This document shows, in pieces, positions 49,201 to 61,200 of a stretch of DNA of 64,000 nucleotides (the first letter of the stretch is position 1; each line of letters opens with the position of its first letter). A program made the translations under genes and the position numbers. The notes under the pieces were generated by a model that saw only the letters and a program-made list of their open reading frames with translations, did not search any database and was not told the origin of the DNA. Origin of the DNA: Achatina immaculata (taxonomy: Eukaryota; Mollusca; Gastropoda; Stylommatophora; Achatinidae); NCBI GenBank assembly GCA_009760885.1, contig CM019714.1, positions 3,521,895-3,585,894 on the forward strand, read 5' to 3'.

Positions 49201-52200
49201 ACTGTCAAAAGCAATGTAAGATTCAGGAATTGGACATTTTGCTGTCAGAAGCTGTGTGAGATGGGAAGGTCAGGAATTGGACATTTTGCTGTCAGAAGCA
49301 GTGTGAGATTCAGGAATTGGACATTTTGCTGTCAGAAGCTATGTGAGATGGGAAGGTCAGGAATTGGACATTTTGCTGTCAGAAGCAGTATGAGATGGAA
49401 GGGTCAGGAATTGGACATTGTACTGTCAGAAGTTGTGTGAGACAGGAAGGCCAGGCGTTGGACATTTTACTGTCAGAGGCTATGTGAGATAGGAAGGGCA
49501 GGAATTGGACATTTTACTGTTAGAAGCTATGTGAGACACACAGCTTTGGAGGATTTAAGTGGAGTTGGGAGCTTATCTCATCTTACACCCACCCTGGGTA
49601 TGACAGTGTTAATGGAGAAGAAGCAAACTGAAGTTATGGTCATCTCCAAGAAAAGAGAGATTCCTAAATGCAAAATAACAGTAAATCTCTCTCTCGCTCT
49701 CTGAACCTTAAGTGCCCAGGGCACATGGCGCTTCTACAAGGGTTTTCCACAAATGCCTGTCCTTCGCCTTTTTTTCTGCTCTTACCCAGGTGAGCCCTTT
49801 ATTGCTCAACATCCTTTCTGTTGTTCTTCTCCATGTCTCTTTTGGTCTACCCTTACTTCTGCTCCCCTGTGGTGTCCATCTTAGTGCTATTTTTGGTAGT
49901 GAGTTGTCAGTCATTCAGAGCACATGTCCCAACCATCGCCAGCGTCTTTCCTCAATAATTGTTGTAACAGTAAGTAGTAAATAGCCCAAAGTTAAAGCAG
50001 GTAGACAAGTTTAAGCATCTAGAAATAATTCTGACATCAGATGGAAGATAGCTGAGGAGATAAAAAGCAGAATAACCATGCTAAGATAATGTTCCAAAAG
50101 ATAAAAGTATTTTGTGCAACAAATACCGTCACTGAGTGTAAGGAAAAGGGTGCTCAAATGCTTCGTAAAGCCAGTTATGATCAGCAATGGCTGTAAGCAA
50201 TGGAAATGTGGTTTCTTAAAAAAGAATGTTAAGGACACCATGGACAGCAAGAAAATCATATAAAGAAATTTTGAGAGAGACCAATTGAAGAAGACTAATT
50301 AGAATAGTCAGGAAAAGACAGTCTAAATTTATAGGACACATCATGAGAAAATACAGACTAGAACATATCATGACAATAGGAAAGTTAGAGGGAGAAAAGA
50401 GGCCAAGGCAGACAAAGAAAGAAAATCCTGGATGGATTGGCAAGGTTGCATGGAAAGAGGACACCAGAATGACTCATAGAGGCAACACAAAACAGAGTTG
50501 TGAAAAGTTATGATTGCCAGATCCAGTAGGCACAACGCTTAGTAGATATTAATGATTCTGTGACATCTGGGCATGAATTGAAGGCTTGGTTGAAGAAGTG
50601 GTTCTGCTTTAAAGAGAAAGCCACCAGGGCAAGTAAGAAGTGTGTGAACACTGCCATGCAGTACTGCTATAAGATGTGTGTGAATGCTGGTGTAGAGTGC
50701 TGCTGTAAGAAGTGTGTGAATGCTGGTGTAGAGTGCTGCTGCAATAAGTGTGTGAATGCTGGCATACAGTGCTGCTGTAAGAAGTGTGTGAATGCTGGCA
50801 TACAGTGCTGCTGTAAGAAGTGTGTGAACACAGACCTACAGTGCTGCTGTAAGAAGTGTGTGAATGCTGGTGTAGAGTGCTGCTGCAATAAGTGTGTGAA
50901 TGCTGGTGTAGAGTGCTGCTGCAATAAGTGTGTGAATGCTGGCATACAGTGCTGCTGTAAGAAGTGTGTGAATGCTGGTGTAGAATGCTGCTGCAATAAG
51001 TGTGTGAATGCTGGCATACAGTGCTGCTGTAAGAAGTGTGTGAATGCTGACATACATTGCTGCTGTAAGAAGTGTGTGAATGCTGGTGTAGAGTGCTGCT
51101 GCAATAAGTGTGTGAATGCTGGCATACAGTGCTGCTGTAAGAAGTGTGTGAATGCTGACATACAGTGCTGCTGTAAGAAGTGTGTGAATGCTGACATACA
51201 GTGCTGCTGTAAGAAGTGTGTGAACACAGACCTACATTTTTCAGAATAGTTGTAATTTAAAAATTGTCTGCAAGTTGCACTGCCACAGATCTAAATTGTA
51301 TGCTAAATGTTATAGGTTGCTTTATCCAGGATCTAACTCTGGCTGTGTTAAAACTGTTTTTGACTGGGAGATGAGAAAAGTCAGCCACTGTAACTTGATT
51401 TGTTCTTGGCCAATGTCACATGATTTGTGACAGTGTCAGCATTTTCACAAATCCATAGTTATCATCAGAAGTAAATGACTGATCTATGTTGGATGAATGG
51501 ACGGACGGACTATAGGCAGTGGGTACTCCTATAAGTACATTATAAATAAAAGTTGTCAGAATAAAACAGTTTAAGTGTTGAGAATTATACTGTCATTGTT
51601 CTGTAAGCATAATTCTTTTCACAGTAAAACTGTATGATTACTTTGTAAATCTCAAACTTTTCACAGTGAAATTTTGTGATCATTTTGTGGATGTAATCTT
51701 TCAGGATCTCTTGAATTTTGATGATCCCTTAAATGTGGAAGCAGCAGAGCTTTATGCTAGAGATAAGGTATATATATTCATATAATTATTTGTTCACTTT
51801 ATCTACTTCCTTGTTTAGTTCATATATTTCTCTGTTTTTGTTATCTGCTTCCTTGTTTAGTTTGTATATTTCTTTGTTCACTTTATCTTCTTCCTTGTTT
51901 AGTTTGTATATTTCTTTGTTCACTTTATCTGCTTCCTTGTTTACACAGACTAAACACTACTACTTCCTTGTTTAGTTCACACATTTCTTTGTTCACTATT
52001 ACTTTTCCTTGTTCAGTTTGTGTATTTCTACTTTGTCTGTTTCCTTGATTAGTTCATGTATATCCGTATTCAGATTATCTGCTTTGCTTGTTTGATTTAT
52101 CTACTTTCTTGTTCAGTATGTGTACTTACTTATTCAGTTTATCTGTTTGCTTGGTAAATGTATCTTTTTACCTGTGTTTTGTTTACTGTCATGTTTTGAT

Positions 52201-55200
52201 TGTTTAACTTCACTGCTGAGTTTGTTCAAACTAAGTTTATCAATTTCCTTGTTCATATAGTCTTCTTCCTTGATCAGTTTATAAGTTATCTTAACACACA
52301 CTTTTTCTATTAGTGATTATCTTAACACACACTTTTTCTATTAGCGATTATCTTAACACACACTTTTTCCATTCATCACTTTAGTTTGACATATCTTTAT
52401 CTCATGTTAACGCATTTGCTGCCAGTGTATCATATTACAGTGATACTATCAGTGTTTCATGTGAACACTTTTACATCCAACATTTCACGTTAACATTTTT
52501 ACTTCCAGTGTTCATATTACCTTACATTCTTACAGTGTCTATGTTAAAACATTTTTACCTACAGTGTTATGTTAATTTATATTCTTCCAATGTCTCTTAT
52601 GTTAACATTTACATTTCCAGTCTCACACTAAAACTTTTACTTCCAATGTTAATAACATTAACTTTTACTTCCAGTGTTCATATTAACTTACATTCTTCTA
52701 ATGTTAGCACACATTTACTTCCACTGTCTCATATTAGCACACATATACTTCAACTGTCACATATTAGCACATTTAATATCACTTTCTAACACACATTTAC
52801 TTCCAGTGTTTTATATTACCACATTTAGTATCAATTTTTTGTGTTAACACACTTTTACTTCCACTGTCACATATTAGCACATTTTAATATCACTTTTTTC
52901 ATGTTAACACTCTTTTACTTCCGCTGTTTCATATTAGCACATTTAATATCACTTTTGCATGATTGTTCTTAATACTTTTCTTTTGTTAATACTTCCACTG
53001 TCTCATGTTAACACATATTTGTCAGTGTCTCTTGATTGATTGATTGATTGATTGATTGATTATGTGCTATGTCAGCAGGTATCAGCACTTTTGCCTTTTT
53101 TCCCTTCTGCATGTCCACTGGTGTTTCACTTCAGTTGACGACCTCTGTCTCATGCCAGTCAGTTCTCCCATTCAGATATTTTTATCTTGGTCTTCCTTTC
53201 CCTTTTGCCATGATTCTTTCAGTGACCATCAGGTTATGCCATTTTCAGTGATGTCAGGTTTTCTAACTTTTGGTGTTTCATTACATTGTCAGGTTTTCTA
53301 ACTTCTGTTTTTTATGCCATGTTCAGTGATGTCAGGTTTTCTAACTTCTGTTTTCTTATGCCATGTTCAGTGATGTCAGGTTTAACTTTTGGTGTTTCAT
53401 TACATTGTCAGGTTTCCTAACTTTTGTTCTCTTATGTCATGTTCAGTGATGTCAGGCTTTCTACCTTTTGGTATTTCATGACATGTCCAAATAATTGTGA
53501 TGGTCTTATTTGAAGTTCTAATAATCTACAACTTCACTTACAATTTATTCATTTCTTTCCCAGAGGTTTTTATTGCACCTTTTCTTCAAAGGCACAACTC
53601 TTATTCTTTCAGCTTGTTTTATCTATTTGTTAACTGTCCAAGTTGCACAAGGAAACTTTGGGAAATAATGGAAAAAATGGGATTTCCAACACATGTGATA
53701 CAATTAATATCACTGCTGTATCCAGACCAACAAGCAGCAGTAAGAATAAATGGTGAAACAACAACTTGGTTTGACATAAAACAAGGGGTCCATAGGGTGC
53801 ATATTGTTGCCGTACTTGTATACTGAAAATATAATGAGGAATGTTAGAGAAGATGTAGACAAAGAATATTACCATGCCATAAAAATTGGAGGTTATGAAA
53901 TAACAAAGATTAGATATGCTGATGACACAGTATTACTGTCCACAACCCAAAAAGGAATGGAAAAACTAATTGTGTCAGTCTGTAAGAACAGTGAAGAGCA
54001 AAACCTCTATCTTAATGCGAAGAAAACTAAACTGATGACAACTGACAGAACAAATAAAGCAGCTGAAATATGAATCAATGAGGAAAAATTGGAAGAGGTG
54101 GAGAGTTGAATATCCTGGATCATTACTAACTGATAATGGAGATACTTGTACAATGAGGGAAATTAAAAGGAGGACATCTGTCGCTCTTCAGAAAGTAAAA
54201 CATCTAAATAAGCGTGGAGAGGAACAGACAGAACTACAAAAATCAGATTTAAAGGGGATGCATCTATCTCATCACAATTATATGCCTGTGAGACCTGGAC
54301 ACTTAACAAAACAGCTGAGAAACACATAAATGCCTTTGAATACAAATGCTACAGAAGAGTTCTTCAAATGTCAATGATACAAAAAAGAATAAATATATCC
54401 ATTCTACAAAAACTTAGTATTGAAGAAGGCTGGCTCGTAAAGAGGATTAAAGAGAGAAAACATCAATATTTTGGACACATTAAACGTCATGATAATTTAA
54501 AGAAGACCATCTTGGAAGGATACATAATAGTAAAAAGAAAGAGAAGAGGATCAAGGGGAAGATGGCTGCAGGCCATCGATGATAATATGCAAATGGATGC
54601 ATCAGCAGCAAGGCATCTTGCTTACAATAGAGAGGCCCACAAGAGAGCTGTTAGGGAGGCAAAGTTCGTCAAGGGACATGCAAATGACTGACTGACACAA
54701 GGATATGGCAGTATTGACTCCTGTAATGTTCTTCTCATTCATAAGGGCATTCTCTTATTTGTTAGTAGATTCTTAATGTCAGAGCTGTTTTTGCCTTTTC
54801 TATTTATGATTTAATTTCAGTTATATTCTTGCCTTTGGTCACTATTGTTGCTCTGAGATAATTTATTTACTTGTGTGATGTCTTTCCATTTTCATAGAAG
54901 TTGCATTTTGAAATTGAACACATTTTGGTGTGACCATTGTTTCTGTCTTTTTGCTATAAACCATAATACTGTTATTATTCTCTTTAATAATTATATAATC
55001 TTATTCACTGATTTCTGTAAACTGCTTACTCTTTCTGCCATTTTCACTGTTTAAATCTTTATATCTCTGGTTACTGACATTATGAGCTCCTATTTTCATT
55101 TTAATTTTGTAATTCCTCTCATGATGTTTTCATTGTATGATGAGAAGAGGTCAGACATATTGGTATTATAACATTATTATCACAAATTAGTGAACATATT

Positions 55201-58200
55201 TATTGTCAGTGACTCATATTATTGAATATATTTATTATCAGTGACTCATTTTGGTGAACATGTTTATTTCAGTGACTCAATGAATATGTTTATTTCAGTG
55301 ACTCATATTAATGAACAAGTTTATTGTCAATGACTCATGTTAATGGACATGTTTATTGTCAGTGACTCAAATTAATTAACATGTTTTTTTCCAATGGTGG
55401 AGAAATGAACTGTCATATTTAGGCTAAAAAATTTTTCTCTTTTTACTTGCATTTGTTTAAGAATACACACAGTGTGATGGAATATATTCATACACACAGT
55501 CTCCTTGAATATATTCATACACACAGTCTCCTTGAATATATTCATACACACAGTCTCCTGGAATATATTCATACACGCAGTCTCCTTGAATATATTCATA
55601 CACGCAGTCTCCTGGAATATATTCATAAACACAGTCTCCTTGAATATATTCATACACAAAGTCTCCTGGAATATATTCATAAACACAGTCTCCTGGAATA
55701 TATTCATATATACAGACTTCTATATTATATTCGTTCACAGAGACTACTGGAATATATTCATACATAGTCTCCCCTGGAATATATTCATTATCACAGGCTA
55801 CTGGAATATATTCATACACAGAATCTGCTGAAATATATTCATACACACATACTACTGAAATATTTTCATACACGCAGACTCCTCATCATCATCAAGTGTT
55901 GTGCTGACTGTCATTGGCTATTATGCTTCTCCAGATTATATGATTCTTCATGCAAGTCAGCAGCTCAGGTGGTGATCTTCTCTCACACCATCTCATCAGA
56001 CTGTCCAGTATCATTTGTCTCAGTCTTCTTCTTGATCTTCTTCCCTCTATTTTTCCTGTTGTTATAATATTTTCAATCTCTCTCTCTCTCTGAACCTTAA
56101 GTGCCCAGGGCACATGGGGCTTCCGCAAGGGCTTTCCACAAATGCCTGTCCTTCGCCTTTTTTCTGCTCTTGCCCAGGTGAGCCCTCTATTGCTCAACAT
56201 CCTTTCTGTTGTTCTTCTCCATGTCTCTTTGGTCTACCCTTACTTCTGCTCCCCTCTGGTGTCCATCTTAGTGCTATTTTTGGTAGTGAGTTGTCAGTCA
56301 TTCGGAGCACATGACCCAACCATCGCCAGCATCTTTCCTCAGTAATTGTTGTCAGTGGTTTCATCTGCATTTCTGCTAATAAGATGTTATTTCTTATGGT
56401 GTTTGGCCAAAATATTTTTCTAATTCTTCGTAAACATTTAGTCTGGAAAGAATTCAACTTGTTTTCTATGGTTTTGGTGATTTTCCAGCATTCACTTCCA
56501 TAGAGTAGTACACTTAGAACATTACTCTTAAATATCCTGATTTTCATATTTATGCTTAGTTTTTTTTATTTCCATATAGTCTGCAGCATTGCAAAAGCCT
56601 GGTTTGCTCTAGTAAGTCTGCTGTTGATTTCCTCTGTGCTGTCTCCATTTTCTACTACTCTGCTGCCAAGGTATACAAATTCGTCGACCTCCTCCACTAA
56701 CTTGTTATCTACTCTGAGTACATTTCTGTTGTTCACATTTTGCTTCTGAGTACATTTCTGTTGTTCACATTTTGCTTCATTAACTTTGTCTTTCCTACGT
56801 TGATCTTTAGTCCTACGTTGTTTGCATTCTGAGTTAGCTTGTTTATTTTATCTTGCATATCTTTGTGACTGCTTGATAATAGACAAATGTCGTCCGCAAA
56901 GTCAAGGTCCTCCAGCACTGTGTCAAGGGTCCATTGTAATCCTCTGCATTTGTCTGATGTTGCCTCCTTCATTAACCAGTCTACTGCCAAGATAAATAAT
57001 GTTGGTGATAGTACACATCCCTGTTTCACTCCTGTTTGTACCCTAAAGCTGGTGGAGGTATGTTCTCCACAGATAACTTTGCACTGAAAACCCTCGTATA
57101 GGGCTTTGATTACATTAACTATTTTATGGGGGAGGCCATGCCATCTTAGGATTTTCCACAGTGCATCTCTGTTGACACTGTCAAAGGCTTTCTCAAAATC
57201 TATGAATAATGCATATGTTGTGCTATGCCACTCATTTGCCTGTTCTAATATTTGTCTAAGTACAAATATGTGGTCTATGCATGATCTTCCTTTCCTAAAT
57301 CCTGCCTGCTGTTTCCAAAGTTTTTCCTCAAATGTTGGTACAATTCTGTTGATGATTATTCTGCAAAATACTTTACTGGTGAGTGGCAGTAGGGTAATGC
57401 CTCTCCAGTTCCTGCAATCTCTGAGGTCACCCTTCTTTGGTAGTTTTACTATAAGCCCAGTTTTCCACTCATCTGGGGCTTTTTCTAGATCCCAAATTTG
57501 TTGTAATATCCGGCAAAGTTGTTTTGGTGTTTCTGTTTCTTCTGATTTCAACATCTCAGCAGTCACTTCATCTTCACCTGGTGCCCTGTCTGATTTTAGC
57601 TTCTTTATCGCCTCCTTTACTTCATTTATTGTTATTGGTCCTGTATTGATGTTTAGTTCCATTTTTGCTTCAGGTATGTCTATTGTTTGTGCTGCTTGTG
57701 TTCTGTTTAGTAGGGTGTTAAAGTGTTCCCTCCATCTTTCATTTTTTTCTCTTTCTCCACTGACCAGTTGTCCATTTTGTGTTCTTACTGCACTTTCACA
57801 TCTTGTGTAATATTTTCAGTACCCCCTCTTATTGTTGCATGTCCTGTGAAAGTACATTGTCTCTCTCTTATTTTTTTGACAAGATTTTTTGTCTCTCCAG
57901 CTTTTCTCATACATTCTTCATTAGTTATTTTTGCTGTCCAGGGGATTCACAACATTCTTCTAATAAACCACATTTCTGCTGCTTCCAATGATTTTTGTGC
58001 ATACCTGCCTATTGTTCATGATTCACTTCCGTATAGCAAGATAGGTTCAATATAGCATTGATGTGTTGCATAATATGTTTCTCATTCTCTGAAATGCAGT
58101 CTTTGCTTGCCCTATTCTGTTCCTAATTTCTGTTCTGCGTTTCCCATCTGAAGTTATTACTGCTCCAGGGTATTTGAATTTCTGCACCTGCTTTAGAATA

Positions 58201-61200
58201 GTTCCATTTCATTTTATACTGCATGTTGGTGGGTTCTGTTTCTTAGATATAACCATAGTCTCCGTATTTTTGATGTTCAAAGTAAGGCCTTTCTGTTTAC
58301 TTCCATTAGCGACTTTATCCAAGAGATTTTGCAGGTCTTGTTGGTTCTCAGCTATCATTACTGTGTCGTCGGCATACTGAAGGTTGGTAATATTGTATCC
58401 TCCAATTCTTATATCCTGGTTCTGTGATGATCGTTCGTAGAATAATCTCACTGTACAGAGAAAAAAGGTCTGGAGATAGTACACATCTTTGTCGCACCTC
58501 TTGTTTTATAGGTTGATATTTTCCATTTCTACTTTTAACTCAAATTGCTGCTTCTTGCTGCCAGTATAAATGTTTTACAATCCTCAGGTCTTTGCCGTCT
58601 ATATTGATGTCTTCAAGCATTTTAATAATTTCATTATGTTTCACCTTGTCGAATGCCTTAGTGTAATCAATGAAGCATAAGTAGAGATCTTTCTGTACTT
58701 CTAAAGCTCTTTCTGTTAGTGTTCATAAAGCATAACTGGCATTATGTGTTCCCTTTCCTTCAACAAATTCAAACTGTTCATCTGCTATTTCCATTTTTAT
58801 CTTTTCCATTGTTCTTCTCATAATAATTCTCAGAAGTAGCTTCGTTATGTGACATGAGAGGCTGATAGTCTGGTGGTCATCACATTCCTTTGCACCTGGT
58901 TTCTTTGGTAGTGCTATAAACGTGGATTTAAGCAGGTGTAATGCATTCTGGAATCATTTGTTTATTAATGCGTAGTCTATCTGGTTAAAAGTCTTTTTGT
59001 CTGGGCTGCATCACGTTGCCAGTCTTCAGGGATGTTGTTTAAACCAGGTGTTTCCTACAACCACACTATGTATTTTTGCCCATTCAATTAATTTACTACA
59101 TCTGTCATTCCTCTCCCTAAGTCCGCAGTTGCCAACGATGTCTGAAGTTCTTCCTTTACCAACTTTGGCATTAAAATCTCCAATGACATTAGTAACTTCA
59201 TGTGACTTTGTATGTTTCAGGGCTGTCTCTGTGTCATTATAAAATAGCTGTACATGTTCTTTAGAACTTTCAGATGTTGGAGCATACACTTGTATAATAT
59301 TTATGTTTATTGGTCATCCTTTCATTTGGGCTAGCAGGACTCGGTCCAAGATGGTCAAATATCCTACAATTGTCCTTACACATAGACTTCTGGAATATAT
59401 TTAGTCTACTGGAATATATTCATACACACAGACTACTGGAATATATTCATACACACAGTCTACTGGAATATATTCATAAACACAGTCTACTTGAATAGAT
59501 TCATACACACAGACTACTAGAATACATTCATACACACAGTCTGCTGGAATATATTAACGTACAGGACTTTTGATGTATTTGATGATTTTTATATGGACTA
59601 ATTTGATATTTGGATGAATCTATTTATTTGTGTCAGTGTTACAGAGGAAAAATGACTTATTTTTACAAGTTGTTTATGCTTATAGTAGTGTATGACTATT
59701 TGATGGTGGACATTTTTTGCACCAGGACATTTATTTTTGCCAAGCAAACGTAAATTCATTAATTATAATTGTACGGTTTTTTTTTTTTAATAAATGGTTT
59801 TATCCACTTATAGAAAATGGTCACAGTTCTACTTTTAAAAATGTCAGATTAAAACAAATGCAACAATAACTGTATTGCATGCATTCTCTTTTCACAAAAC
59901 TGCTATATTGCCATGACAAAGTTATGTCCAGTCTCTTTCATGGAGCGTTATAATCAGATCTGGAAATTATTTTCCTGATTATTACATAATGTACTTCTCT
60001 TTCTCACATGACAGCACTTGGTTGCACACAGAAAGTCTCTCTAAATAAAGTTTGTTTTTCTTAACATTTTTCTGTCTCCATGTGAACTTTCATGCGGAAG
60101 ACTGATCAATATCAAACTAATTTTGCAGTTTTTTTTATGGGCTTCTTTAGTGAAATTATTTGTTTGATTCTGGTGGTTCAGGACTTCCTCATAGAAACTC
60201 CATATCTCATCAGTGAAAGTTGATCATCCTCTGCTGAAATATCTATTTTGTCCCCCAAAATAAATACATTCAGACCTATCTAAAATGGAACAGGCTCATG
60301 TGGAAGATAATCCAGCATCACTTCAACACTGTACACTGCTGGCGATACTCTTCGAATGCCACGCGTGGAGTGAAGCTCCTCCTGGTCAAGGAAGAAAATG
60401 TGGAAAAGAATAAATGTTGCTGTGCAGTGCCGATGTGAAAAGGTGGTGGGAAGGATAAAGTGAAGTTTAATTGGTATGTCCAGTAGTATCACTGCGAGAG
60501 CTATACATACCACGGCGCCTCTGCTCTAGAGGTCGGCCACGTCCGAAATACACCTACACTGGTGAAATATGCCTAAACCGGCACACACCAGGGGTGGAAC
60601 TTGATGGCTAGACATGTCATGCCACCTCCGCTCTAGAGGTCGGTCACGCCTGATATACACCCATATTGGTGAATTTTGCCTAAACCGGCTCACACCAGGG
60701 GTGAATCTTGAAGGCTATGCATGTCACAGTACCTCTGCTCTAGAGGTCGGTCACGTCCCAAACACGCCCATACTGGGATAATATGCCTAAACCGGCTCAA
60801 CCCAGGGGTGGAAGTCACTAGTGGCGAGGATTCGTCCTCCTGGACAAAAGCTCCATCCTGGTCACAACTAGGAAGGCCACTACCGCAAAATGCTGAAGTT
60901 GGAGACACTGGACCAGGGCAGTCTAGACAGGCAACCACCTCTCACCCGGCGGGGATGTTTGCGTATCCTAATCACGCTGAGGTTTTCCAGTGAGAAAGTC
61001 CAACTCTGGACTGGATGGGCAACCACCTCTCACCCGGTGGTGATACACGGGTATCTCAAAACACGTCGAGGTTTTCCGGTGAGAAGGTCCAACTCTGGCC
61101 TTGGTGGGTTGCCTCCTCTCACCCAGTGGGGATGCACTGATATCCTAAACACGTTGAGGTCTTCCGGTGAGAAAGTCCAACTCTAGACTAAACTGGTGCA

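Larger units (their letters stand above)
55883..59375 (-). mobile_element. RTE-like LINE A6, inserted in the 27-bp array and split by LINE E5
   Basis: Downward: endonuclease (59026-59289; [28 protein letters not shown]), linker, RT fingers and palm in broken frames (58500-58960), [13 protein letters not shown] (58340-58380), thumb and C-terminus (57819-58200). After E5 comes the 3' end (55883-56064) with a (TGA)n tail. The 5' end is truncated inside the endonuclease at about 59375. Confidence 0.9.

Noticed and set aside
50667..51227. 186-codon - strand frame [12 protein letters not shown] repeats
   Set aside because: Antisense shadow of the 36-bp minisatellite.
52508..52789. Open frame [18 protein letters not shown]...
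   Set aside because: Falls in a degenerate T-rich array; low-complexity hydrophobic text without homology signs.
55447..55873. Several overlapping repeat open frames on both strands
   Set aside because: Product of the 27-bp array; multiple frames are open at once.
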